From assembly GCA_023392205.1 (NCBI GenBank), contig JAEVZN010000601.1, forward strand, positions 1 to 7,115: a stretch of 7,115 bases of DNA, given 5' to 3'. A model generated the notes under the pieces. The model saw nothing but the letters and a program-made list of their open reading frames with translations, searched no databases and had not been told where the DNA came from. The position numbers were made by a program, and so were the translations under genes. Of this stretch, positions 1 to 6,173 are shown one piece after another. The DNA comes from Pseudomonadota bacterium (GTDB lineage: Bacteria > Pseudomonadota > Alphaproteobacteria > Rhizobiales > Xanthobacteraceae). The number at the start of each line of letters is the position of its first letter. The stretch's first letter is position 1.

Positions 1-977
1 GCGATCTGTTCTATGGCGGCGTCAATCTCGAACTCGAGAACGTGCTGACCCAGGAATATTTCGGCCAGCCGGATTCCATCGCCCGCATCGTACATGTCGC
101 CGACGGCGCTACCTTCCAGCAACTCTACGGCGACAAGGCCGTCGAGGAGGTGACCAAGTTGCGCTACACCAGCAACGAGCGGCTGATCTTCAACGGCGTC
201 AAATTCCATGCCGACGACGCCTTTGTCTCCTTCGGCATGGAGCTGCAATATCCCGGTTAAATTGACAACGACCGCTTCAAGGGCCTGTTCATGTATTCCT
301 CAAAGGAGGAATTCCTGAACGCAATGCGGCCGTGGTGGAATGCCGGATTCCAGATCCATGTGCATTCGAATGGCTCCGGCGGCAACCAGATCACGCTTGA
401 TGCGCTGACCGCCCTGCAGGCCGAGACCCCGCGCTTCGACCACCGCTTCTCCTTCGAGCATTTCGGAATTTCCAGCACGGCGCAGGTCCGTCAGGTCAAG
501 GCGCTCGGCGCGGTGATCTCCACCAATCCGTATTATGTCTCCGAGCGCGCGGACCTGAATGCCGATTATATCGGGACCGATCGCGCATCGCTGGCTGCAC
601 GCATGAACACGATCCTGCGGGAGAATATCGTGCTGTCGCTGCATTCCGACACCCCGGTCGGCGTGCCGAGCCCGCTCTATGAGGTGTGGACGGCTGTAAA
701 CCGGATCGGTGAACTGACCGGCAAGACCCATGCGCCGGCCGAACGTGTCCGCAATGTCGAGCGCGCGATGCGCATGGTCACCATCGACGCCGCCTGCACA
801 CTCCGCGTCGACGACCGTGTCGGCAGCATCGAGGCCGGGAAATACGCGGATTTCGTGGTCCTCGACAAGGATCCGCAGGAGGTCAGCGCCAAGACCATCA
901 AGGACGTGAAGGTCATCGCGACCATCACCGCCGGCCGCGCGATGCTGACGTCGCAGACCCGCAATCCGAACTGGTAG
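1..977 (+). pseudogene. YtcJ-like amidohydrolase, 3' part, interrupted by an in-frame stop
   Basis: This is the C-terminal part of a metal-dependent amidohydrolase of the Amidohydro_3 / YtcJ type, which hydrolyses amide or related C-N bonds; the substrate is not predictable. The frame is open from the left edge (first codons D-L-F-Y-G-G), stops at TAA 258-260, and resumes in the same frame to TAG 975-977. Both halves read as one family protein. The second half has the metal-ligand type HVH pair (codons 357-365), an FSFEH motif (His codon 459-461) and the LHSDTP motif with the catalytic-type Asp (codon 648-650). The usual C-terminal GSIEAGKYADFVVLD block follows. The stop lies in Q-Y-P-G-stop-I-D, where relatives as I remember them have Tyr; TAT or TAC to TAA is a single-base change. 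No frameshift or second stop is seen. A functional shorter protein restarting at ATG 291 is unlikely: there is no ribosome site, and the barrel would lose its N-terminal strands. A sequencing error remains possible. The 5' end is outside the window. Confidence 0.75.
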
Positions 978-992
978 GCGACCTGTCACGAA

Positions 993-1021
993 ATCCCCGG
1001 CGGCACTCGGCCGCTGGGGAT
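993..1021 (+). terminator. Hairpin after the amidohydrolase, possible terminator
   Basis: A 12-bp stem (993-1004 with 1010-1021, one G-U pair at 999/1015) closes a 5-base loop, 15 bases after the amidohydrolase stop codon. The stem is GC-rich and should be stable. No T tract follows directly, so it is a non-canonical terminator or simply a 3'-end stabilising hairpin for the upstream transcript. Confidence 0.5.
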
Positions 1022-1037
1022 GCCCTGTTCAGAGCCG

Positions 1038-1066
1038 TTGAAAAGAACGATACTATACCGTATCGT
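1038..1066 (+). promoter_or_regulatory. Putative sigma-70-type promoter of the Bug gene
   Basis: TTGAAA at 1038-1043 lies 17 bases before TATCGT at 1061-1066, which matches the spacing and five and four of six positions of the housekeeping -35 and -10 consensus. A start near 1073 would give a leader of about 26 bases before the ATG at 1099, including the GGGGA ribosome site at 1085-1089. The spacer is almost entirely occupied by the palindrome described separately. This is read from pattern only. Confidence 0.4.
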
Positions 1067-1067
1067 T
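1046..1067. promoter_or_regulatory. 22-bp palindrome, candidate repressor operator
   Basis: AACGATAC at 1046-1053 and GTATCGTT at 1060-1067 are perfect 8-base inverted arms around TATACC. The flanks AAAAG (1041-1045) and TTTTT (1068-1072) weakly extend the pairing. The size, the near-central TACCGTA-like core and the position between a -35 and a -10 box resemble operators of TetR-family repressors. Because seven Ts (1066-1072) end the repeat, it could instead act as an intrinsic terminator for the upstream gene; the stem is AT-rich and weak for that role. No regulator gene is in the window. Confidence 0.45.
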
Positions 1068-1098
1068 TTTTTGGCCAGCTCAACGGGGATGTGAAACC

Positions 1099-2058
1099 AT
1101 GCTTCGCGCGCTCTTCATTGCGGCAACGCTTGTCGTCTCGGGATCGCAGGCGGCTTTGGCCCAGTCCTGGCCGCAAGGAAACATCACCTTCCTTGTCCCC
1201 TATGCGCCGGGCGGCAGCGCCGACATTGTTGCCCGCCTCGTCGCACAGAAAATGCAAGAGAAGCTCGGCAAGCCGGTCGTGGTCGACAACCGGCCGGGCG
1301 CATCGGAAATGATCGCGACCGAAACGCTGGCGCGCTCGCAGCCCGATGGCCTCACCATGGCAATCCTGTCAAACGCCATCGCCATCAACGAAACGCTGGT
1401 GCAGCAGAAGCGTGTCGATGTTGCCAAGGATCTTGCGCCGGTCACGCGCGTAATCGAATTGCCGTTCGCGTTGATGGTGCATCCCTCGGTGCCTGCGCGC
1501 AACGTTCAGGAATTGGTTGCCTATGCCCGGGCCAATCCGGGAAAGCTGAATTACGGGCATCTCGGACCGGGCAGCCCGCATTTCTTCAAGATGGAATGGT
1601 TCAAGCGCAGCGCCGGAATCGACATTCTCGCGGTGCCCTACAAGGGCGCGGCACCGGCCTATGCGGCTCTGGTCGGCGGCGAAGTGCAGGTGATCGCATC
1701 CGGGCTTGGCGCCGCAACGCCCTTCCTCGAGGCCAAGCAGGCCATCGCGCTCGCCGCCTTTTCGGAAAAACGTCCGGCATCGCGGCCGGACCTTCCCACG
1801 ATCGCGGAAGCCGGCTTCAAGGATTTCAATCTGCGCTCATGGATGGGCATTTTCGTCAGCAGCGGCACGCCGGAAGACATCCGCAGCCGGATTGAAGCCG
1901 AAGTGAATGCAGCCATGGCCGATCCTGAACTGATCGCGCGACTGCAAAAGCTCGGGCTCGATCCCTCCCCGCTCGGCGGAGAAAAGTTTGCGGCGTTCGT
2001 GGGCGAGGAAATCAAGGCCTGGGAAGATATCGTGAAGGCGGCAGCACCGAAGAACTGA
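1099..2058 (+). CDS. Bug/TctC-family periplasmic substrate-binding protein
   Basis: This is a 319-residue extracytoplasmic solute-binding protein of the Bug (tripartite tricarboxylate transporter receptor, TctC) family. Such proteins bind small carboxylates or related compounds in the periplasm. A signal peptide is clear: M-L-R, a hydrophobic core, and cleavage after A-A-L-A at residue 21. Family motifs are the VPYAPGGSAD segment (33-42), the VVVDNRPGA segment (60-68), a G-x-G-S-P-H-F loop near 155 and VPYKGAAPAYAALVGGEVQV from residue 179. The length is typical for the family. The ATG has GGGGA nine bases upstream. No TctA or TctB membrane genes are in the window, so it is an orphan receptor here, as is common for Bug proteins. 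The ligand cannot be named. The amidohydrolase upstream and the carrier 70 bp downstream suggest a catabolic or uptake setting. Family assignment is firm. Confidence 0.95.
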   Translation: MLRALFIAATLVVSGSQAALAQSWPQGNITFLVPYAPGGSADIVARLVAQKMQEKLGKPVVVDNRPGASEMIATETLARSQPDGLTMAILSNAIAINETLVQQKRVDVAKDLAPVTRVIELPFALMVHPSVPARNVQELVAYARANPGKLNYGHLGPGSPHFFKMEWFKRSAGIDILAVPYKGAAPAYAALVGGEVQVIASGLGAATPFLEAKQAIALAAFSEKRPASRPDLPTIAEAGFKDFNLRSWMGIFVSSGTPEDIRSRIEAEVNAAMADPELIARLQKLGLDPSPLGGEKFAAFVGEEIKAWEDIVKAAAPKN

Positions 2059-2128
2059 AGCCCGGCGCAGCGAAAGGTCTTACGGTAGCGCTTGCCTGCC
2101 CCGGCCCGCTACTGCAAACCTTCGCCTC

Positions 2129-3106
2129 GTGACGCGGCTTCAACTCGAACGGCAGCAGGTCTTCGTCTATCTCGCCGCCGTTGCGGCCGGGCTTCTCAGC
2201 GGCATTCTCATGCCGCATTGGGCCGGTACCTTCGACACCCTGTTATGGCCGGCGCTGGGATTGCTGCTTTTCGTGACCTTCACGCAGGTGCCGCTCACCC
2301 GCGTGACGGAGGCCTTTCGTGACCGCCGCTTCATGGCCGCGATGCTCACGGGCAATTTTCTTGTCGTGCCGCTCATTGTCGCCGGCCTCTTGCTGTTACT
2401 CCCGGACGATCCCGCCATCCGGCTCGGCGTTTTGCTGGTATTGCTGGTGCCCTGCACAGACTGGTTCATCACCTTTGCGCATCTGGGCTACAGCGATACG
2501 CCGCTCGCCATTGCATCGACGCCTGTCAATCTCCTGATCCAGATCGCGCTATTGCCCATCTATCTGTGGGTCTTCATGGGAGATGCATTTCTGCCGCTGC
2601 TGTCGGCCGATCGTATCGTCACCGTGATTGCGGGGTTGATCGTGCTGCCGCTCGCAGCGGCCTGGCTGATCGAGCGTTGGGCCGAGCGCAAGGCGGATCG
2701 GTCCGCGGCTGTCGAGAAATTGGCCGCTCTTCCGGTGCCGCTTCTCGCCATCGTTGTCTTCCTGATCGCCGGTTCGCAGGTTCACGCGGTTGCGGATGCA
2801 CTGCCGTGGATGGGCCGCGTCATCGGATTGTTCATCGCCTTCCTGATGCTGGCGGCGCTGGCCGGCGCCGCCACGGCAAGGCTGTTCGGCCTGCCGCCGC
2901 AGGCCGCGCGCACTCTGATTTTCAGTCTCGGAACGCGCAATTCGTTTGTCGTGTTGCCACTGGCGCTCGCTTTGCCGCCGCAATGGGCGACGGCCGCGAT
3001 CGTGATTGTGGTCCAGTCGCTGGTCGAATTGTTCGGGATGATCGTCTATCTGCGTCTCGTTCCGCGCTACCTGGCGCCGGAGACGGGAGTGCCGCGCAGC
3101 GGCTGA
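2129..3106 (+). CDS. SBF-superfamily carrier, ACR3/arsenic-resistance-like
   Basis: This 325-residue protein is almost entirely hydrophobic, with about ten membrane helices. It belongs to the bile acid:sodium symporter superfamily, nearest in motif pattern to short 'arsenic resistance protein' members. The LVPCTDWFITFAHLG segment (106-120) carries Cys109 at the place of the conserved helix-4 cysteine of ACR3 arsenite exporters. The TRNSFVVLPLALALP stretch (269-283) matches the conserved helix-9 region, but the glutamate usual in ACR3 after N-(S/N)-F is Val here. A C-terminal amphipathic helix follows Q-S-L-V-E300-L-F. The substrate may be arsenite or antimonite, or an organic anion; no arsR, arsC or arsH is nearby. 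The GTG start was chosen because the next in-frame Met (residue 28) would remove helix 1. No Shine-Dalgarno sequence is evident, so the start is uncertain. The 70-bp gap to the Bug gene allows co-transcription. Confidence 0.85.
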   Translation: MTRLQLERQQVFVYLAAVAAGLLSGILMPHWAGTFDTLLWPALGLLLFVTFTQVPLTRVTEAFRDRRFMAAMLTGNFLVVPLIVAGLLLLLPDDPAIRLGVLLVLLVPCTDWFITFAHLGYSDTPLAIASTPVNLLIQIALLPIYLWVFMGDAFLPLLSADRIVTVIAGLIVLPLAAAWLIERWAERKADRSAAVEKLAALPVPLLAIVVFLIAGSQVHAVADALPWMGRVIGLFIAFLMLAALAGAATARLFGLPPQAARTLIFSLGTRNSFVVLPLALALPPQWATAAIVIVVQSLVELFGMIVYLRLVPRYLAPETGVPRSG

Positions 3107-3114
3107 GATTTTTT
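3091..3114 (+). terminator. Weak intrinsic terminator at the carrier gene end
   Basis: GCCGC (3091-3095) and GCGGC (3099-3103) form a short GC stem with a GCA loop overlapping the last codons, and six Ts follow at 3109-3114 just after the stop codon. The stem is only five pairs and the Ts are five bases away, so termination here would be partial at best. Confidence 0.3.
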
Positions 3115-3173
3115 GCGAGACAAGGTATGCGTCGGTCATGCCCGTCGCGTCATCCAAGGCCCCGGCACCGATG

Positions 3174-3205
3174 ATCGGCCCGGGCAGATACCTCCCCGGG
3201 CCGAT
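3174..3205. terminator. Strong hairpin between convergent genes
   Basis: ATCGGCCCGGG (3174-3184) and its exact complement (3195-3205) make an 11-bp perfect stem with a 10-base loop. It lies after the carrier gene on the + strand and seven bases beyond the stop of the lysine-rich peptide on the - strand. It probably serves both transcripts as a terminator or 3' stabiliser. Neither side has a clean T tract, so it is not a textbook intrinsic terminator. Confidence 0.5.
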
Positions 3206-3212
3206 GCAAAAG

Positions 3213-3266
3213 CTACTTCTTCTTTTTCGCCTTTGCCTTTTTCTTTTTCGTCGCCTTCTTAGCCAT
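3213..3266 (-). CDS. 17-residue lysine-rich microprotein
   Basis: ATG at 3266-3264 opens a frame of 17 residues ending in TAG (3215-3213): M-A-K-K-A-T followed by K/A only, with 11 Lys and 4 Ala. AGAGGA at 3276-3271 is a good ribosome site, four bases from the ATG, and a strong hairpin lies seven bases past the stop, so the unit has the outline of a real small gene. The peptide would be extremely basic and disordered, resembling the Lys/Ala tails of bacterial histone H1-like proteins. Binding to DNA, RNA or membranes is therefore plausible but inferred from composition alone. The same frame extends upstream to position 3446, giving a 77-residue Cys-rich reading (pairs C-C, C-C, C-S-C); the internal ribosome site favours the short form. 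The purine-only coding strand could also be a low-complexity accident. I do not recognise a named family. Confidence 0.5.
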   Translation of the reverse strand: MAKKATKKKKAKAKKKK

Positions 3267-3270
3267 AGCG

Positions 3271-3276
3271 TCCTCT
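3271..3276 (-). promoter_or_regulatory. Shine-Dalgarno site deciding the microprotein start
   Basis: Read on the - strand this is AGAGGA, followed by CGCT and then ATG at 3266. It is one of the clearer ribosome sites in the window; the carrier, the ABC-F gene and holC lack an obvious one. It is the main reason for calling the 17-residue frame rather than the longer frame starting near 3446. Confidence 0.55.
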
Positions 3277-3363
3277 TTCTGTTTGAGTGAAACGCCACAC
3301 GAGCAGCCAAAGGCCGCCCCGCAATCAATGTCATGCGATTCGTGAAAAGAGTCACTGGCAGCC

Positions 3364-3427
3364 TTGCAACAAGCAACATCGAAATGGTGCTTTCGACAGC
3401 ACCGATGTCGCAAGCCAGCGGTTGCAA
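3364..3427. other. Nested inverted repeat in the divergent intergenic region
   Basis: Three sets of complementary arms nest in this stretch. TTGCAAC (3364-3370) pairs with GTTGCAA (3421-3427), ACATC (3376-3380) with GATGT (3404-3408), and GGTGCT (3386-3391) with AGCACC (3398-3403). The terminal loop is six bases, and a five-base bulge sits between the inner two helices. It lies 109 bases before the ABC-F start and 97 bases before the microprotein start on the other strand. It could be a structured leader or a protein-binding site, or chance. The rest of 3267-3536 holds no supportable gene, and no convincing promoter was found on either strand. Confidence 0.3.
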
Positions 3428-3536
3428 CGCCGCGCCCGCGCGTCACCTACGCGAATGGCACGCTGCTACCGGATGCTCCATCGCACAAAAACTTGCCCGG
3501 TTGATCCGCAGCGCCGTTTTCGCCACAACGTCCCCC

Positions 3537-5417
3537 ATGCTCACAATCGACGATCTTTCGGTCCGCGTGGCCGGCCGGCTCCTTCTCGACCAGACCTCGG
3601 TCCGCATCCCGGCCGGCACCCGTGTCGGGCTGGTCGGACGCAACGGAACCGGCAAGACGACCTTGTTCAATGTGCTGACCGGCGAACTCGGCGCGGAGAC
3701 CGGCACAATACGCCTGCAGAACCGCGCGCGGATCGGCCGTCTGTTGCAGGAAGCGCCGTCCGGACCGGACAGCCTGCTCGAAGTGGTTCTCGCCGCCGAT
3801 ACCGAGCGCCACGCGCTCATGCAGGAGGCCGAGCACGCCACCGATCCTGACCGGATATCCGAGATCCAGATGCGGCTGGTCGATATCGATGCGCATACCG
3901 CGCCGGCACGCGCCGCCGCGATCCTGGCCGGACTTGGGTTTCCGGAGCCTCAACAGGCGCGCGCGGTGTCGGAATTTTCCGGCGGCTGGCGGATGCGCGT
4001 GGCGCTCGCGGCGGTGCTTTTCGCGCAACCGGATCTGCTGCTGCTCGACGAACCGACCAATTATCTCGATCTGGAAGGTACGCTATGGCTTGAGGACCAT
4101 CTGGCCCGCTATCCGCATACGGTCATCGTCATCAGCCACGACCGCGATCTGCTCGACAACGCGGTCGATTCGATCCTGCACCTGGAGAATGCCAAGCTCA
4201 CCTTCTATCGCGGCAATTACTCGTCCTTCGAGCGCCAGCGCCGCGAGCGGCAGATGCTCGACGCGAAATTCGCCAAGAAACAGGAAGCCCGCCGCAAACA
4301 CCTGCAGTCCTTCGTCGACCGCTTCCGCGCCAAGGCTACCAAAGCGCGGCAAGCGCAGTCACGGCTGAAGCTGCTGGCAAAGCTGGAACCGGTGTCGGAC
4401 CAGACATCGGAGGATGTGCGCCCGATCTCCATTCCGGCGCCGGAGCGGCAACTCTCCCCTCCGATCATCGCGCTCGACCGGGTGTCGGTCGGCTACGAGC
4501 CGGGCAAACCGGTATTGCGCAACCTGTCGCTGCGGATCGACGACGACGACCGCATCGCCCTGCTCGGCGCCAACGGCAACGGCAAGTCAACTTTGGTGAA
4601 ATTGCTGGCGCGGCGGCTGGAGCCGATGGACGGTACGATCATCCGCGCCGAGAAACTGCGAACAGCCTATTTCGCGCAACATCAGCTCGATGAATTGCAC
4701 GAGGAACAGAGTGTCTATGAGCATGTCCGCAAGCTAATGCCGGACGATCCGGAAGCCCGGGTGCGCGCGCGGGCGGGCGCCATCGGCTTTTCCGGCGCCC
4801 GCGCCGAGTCGCCGGTATCGACCTTGTCCGGAGGCGAAAAAGCGAGACTTATGTTGGGGTTGGCAACCTTCGGGGGGCCGCATCTGGTGATCCTGGACGA
4901 GCCCACCAACCACCTCGACATCGACAGCCGCGGGGCTTTAATCGAGGCCATCAACGACTATCCGGGCGCGGTCATCCTGGTATCCCATGACCGTTTCCTG
5001 CTCGAGGCCTGCGTAAATCATCTCTGGATCGTCCGCCACGGCGCCGTCAGCAGCTACGATGGCGACCTCGACGATTATCGCCGGCTGATTCTGTCCGGTG
5101 ACGCAAGCGACCAGCGCAAACCAACATTGCAGAAGGGTCCGGCAGCCAGTATTGGCGTCGACCCTCACCGCGCAACGCAGCAGCGGCGCGCGGAGGTGGC
5201 AGCACTCAAGAAGCGGATTGCGACTGCCGAGACGCAAACTCGGAAACTCAACGAACTGATCGAGAAGCTGGATAGCAAGCTGGCAACACTATTTGCGACC
5301 GATCCAATCAAAGCCGGCCAAGTTTCGAAAGAGCGCGCAGACGCTGCAGCAAAGCTCGCAGAAACGGAAGAGGAATGGCTTGAAGCAAGCGCAGCCCTCG
5401 AGAACTCAGACAACTGA
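3537..5417 (+). CDS. ABC-F family ATPase, YheS/Uup-like
   Basis: This is a 626-residue soluble protein with two ABC ATPase domains in tandem and no membrane segments, the ABC-F layout. Such proteins act on the ribosome (translation factors, sometimes antibiotic protection) rather than in transport. Domain 1 has Walker A GRNGTGKT (34-41), signature SGG (148-150), Walker B LLLLDEPTNYLD (167-178) and switch His201. The charged linker (about 225-290), with its KFAKKQEARRKHLQSF run, fits the tRNA-interacting arm. Domain 2 has GANGNGKS (344-351), SGGEKAR (431-437), VILDEPTNHLD (451-461) and His484. A helical, charged C-terminal tail (about 545-620) is probably coiled coil. All catalytic residues are present. 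The frame is open back to ATG 3333, but the canonical domain starts at MLTIDDLSV, so ATG 3537 was chosen; it has no Shine-Dalgarno. The subfamily is not certain, and resistance function cannot be told from sequence. Confidence 0.93.
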   Translation: MLTIDDLSVRVAGRLLLDQTSVRIPAGTRVGLVGRNGTGKTTLFNVLTGELGAETGTIRLQNRARIGRLLQEAPSGPDSLLEVVLAADTERHALMQEAEHATDPDRISEIQMRLVDIDAHTAPARAAAILAGLGFPEPQQARAVSEFSGGWRMRVALAAVLFAQPDLLLLDEPTNYLDLEGTLWLEDHLARYPHTVIVISHDRDLLDNAVDSILHLENAKLTFYRGNYSSFERQRRERQMLDAKFAKKQEARRKHLQSFVDRFRAKATKARQAQSRLKLLAKLEPVSDQTSEDVRPISIPAPERQLSPPIIALDRVSVGYEPGKPVLRNLSLRIDDDDRIALLGANGNGKSTLVKLLARRLEPMDGTIIRAEKLRTAYFAQHQLDELHEEQSVYEHVRKLMPDDPEARVRARAGAIGFSGARAESPVSTLSGGEKARLMLGLATFGGPHLVILDEPTNHLDIDSRGALIEAINDYPGAVILVSHDRFLLEACVNHLWIVRHGAVSSYDGDLDDYRRLILSGDASDQRKPTLQKGPAASIGVDPHRATQQRRAEVAALKKRIATAETQTRKLNELIEKLDSKLATLFATDPIKAGQVSKERADAAAKLAETEEEWLEASAALENSDN

Positions 5418-5420
5418 GAT

Positions 5421-5458
5421 CCGCCAGCAAGCTTGCCTCGTTGCCTCGTGCCGCCAGC
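5421..5458. repeat. Short direct repeats in the 40-bp convergent gap
   Basis: The gap between the ABC-F stop and the lipoprotein stop contains CCGCCAGC twice (5421-5428, 5451-5458) and TTGCCTCG twice in tandem (5433-5448), plus the palindrome GCAAGCTTGC at 5427-5436. There is no loop-forming terminator with a T tract. These look like remnants of small tandem duplications with no evident role. Confidence 0.4.
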
Positions 5459-6009
5459 TAAGGTCGTTGTGATCGTCCACGCGGTTGTCTGGCCGGACGG
5501 ACGGGCGGAGGAACTTCGATCCGTTCGATCGAGACGAGGCGCCCGGCACGGAACCGATAGAGGCCCGGCCACGACCCTTGAGTCACGGACATTGTGACGA
5601 TCCGCTCGGTCCCTTCGGCCGCGATGTCCACGCGATCCGGAAAGCCGGTTCGGTGCAGCACCTCGCATTCGGTCATCGAGAGGGCTACTCCACCTTGCAT
5701 CTGGATCTGCGCCCCATCGAGTTGGCCGGACATATCGGGTGTGGCCGCGGCCATACCATCCGTAACGGCCGGCGCCTCCGGTCCGGGACCGCCGCTGCAA
5801 CGGCCGTCAGCCGTCAGAAGATCGTCCGGCGTGATCGCCCGCTGGACATTGGGTTTTGAGTTAGAGAATTTAGCCCAATCCGGCGTTGCAAATACATCGG
5901 ACAGCTTCCCGGTTGGCTGCACGGGCTCGGGGGTCGAGCACGCGACCAACATGAAGCCGAAAATTCCGATCGACATCACGCGCCACGAAGAAAATCCGGA
6001 CAAGGCCAC
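5458..6009 (-). CDS. Small lipoprotein with BamE/SmpA-like C-terminal region
   Basis: This is a 183-residue predicted lipoprotein. A basic-then-hydrophobic N-terminus ends in lipobox L21-V-A-C24, and Ser at +2 would permit outer-membrane sorting under the E. coli rule. Residues 25-105 are low-complexity and Pro/Gly-rich, probably disordered. Residues 109-165 form the conserved-looking part: M-T-E-C-E-V, then G-F-P-D-R-V, then G-L-Y-R-F-x-A-G-R-L-V-S-I-E-R. This pattern is reminiscent of BamE/SmpA-type small domains, but the link is only suggestive. Cys71 and Cys115 could pair in the periplasm. The tail is Pro/Arg-rich. The start is GTG at 6009, preceded by a G-rich stretch that touches the codon. 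The in-frame ATG at 5976 would keep the lipobox but drop the only arginine of the n-region. It lies 164 bp after holC on the same strand. Function unknown. Confidence 0.75.
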   Translation of the reverse strand: MALSGFSSWRVMSIGIFGFMLVACSTPEPVQPTGKLSDVFATPDWAKFSNSKPNVQRAITPDDLLTADGRCSGGPGPEAPAVTDGMAAATPDMSGQLDGAQIQMQGGVALSMTECEVLHRTGFPDRVDIAAEGTERIVTMSVTQGSWPGLYRFRAGRLVSIERIEVPPPVRPARQPRGRSQRP

Positions 6010-6173
6010 CCCCGCTTCGCCCGCTGGGCAAACTGAACCTGCTTAGTCAACGGCATTTTTAGTCAGCAACATGGCATTGGGCAACGTGCCGACGATAATT
6101 TGCGCCAACAAAGGGACGCGCGCCAACGGCATTCGCATGGATTTCGGCAGCATTCCGCGCAAAGATTTTCGAT
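6010..6173. other. Intergenic region between holC and the lipoprotein gene
   Basis: These 164 bases separate two - strand genes. They hold no supportable ORF, tRNA or terminator. CAACGGCATT occurs twice in the same orientation (6048-6057 and 6124-6133, 76 bases apart), and GCGCCAAC occurs at 6102-6109 and 6120-6127. A TTGACT at 6050-6045 on the - strand could be a -35 box for the lipoprotein gene, but no matching -10 box lies at 17 bases. The gap length allows a separate promoter. Confidence 0.35.

Noticed and set aside
258..290. Recoding of the TAA as a programmed readthrough or special amino acid
   Set aside because: Selenocysteine and pyrrolysine use TGA and TAG, not TAA, and no readthrough context or structure was seen; a point mutation or sequence error is simpler.
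300..989. Long open frame on the - strand, 229 codons
   Set aside because: It is antisense to the amidohydrolase, Arg/Gly/Asp-rich, matches no family, and is explained by GC-biased third positions.
2059..2128. Possible small gene or regulatory RNA between the Bug and carrier genes
   Set aside because: Only 70 bases, with no hairpin, ribosome site or start that leads to a plausible product.
2549..3427. Open frame on the - strand, 292 codons, Arg/Gln-rich
   Set aside because: It overlaps the carrier gene in antisense and reads through the lysine-rich stretch out of frame with the microprotein; its composition is typical of a shadow frame.
3447..4028. Open frame on the - strand, 193 codons
   Set aside because: Antisense to the first ATPase domain of the ABC-F protein, with no recognisable motif.
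5165..5800. Ser/Arg-rich - strand frame of 211 codons spanning the ABC-F 3' end
   Set aside because: It covers parts of two better supported genes and has low-complexity composition.
5594..6046. Open frames on the + strand opposite the lipoprotein
   Set aside because: The opposite strand encodes a signal peptide with a lipobox and a conserved-looking C-terminal domain; these + frames have neither family features nor ribosome sites.
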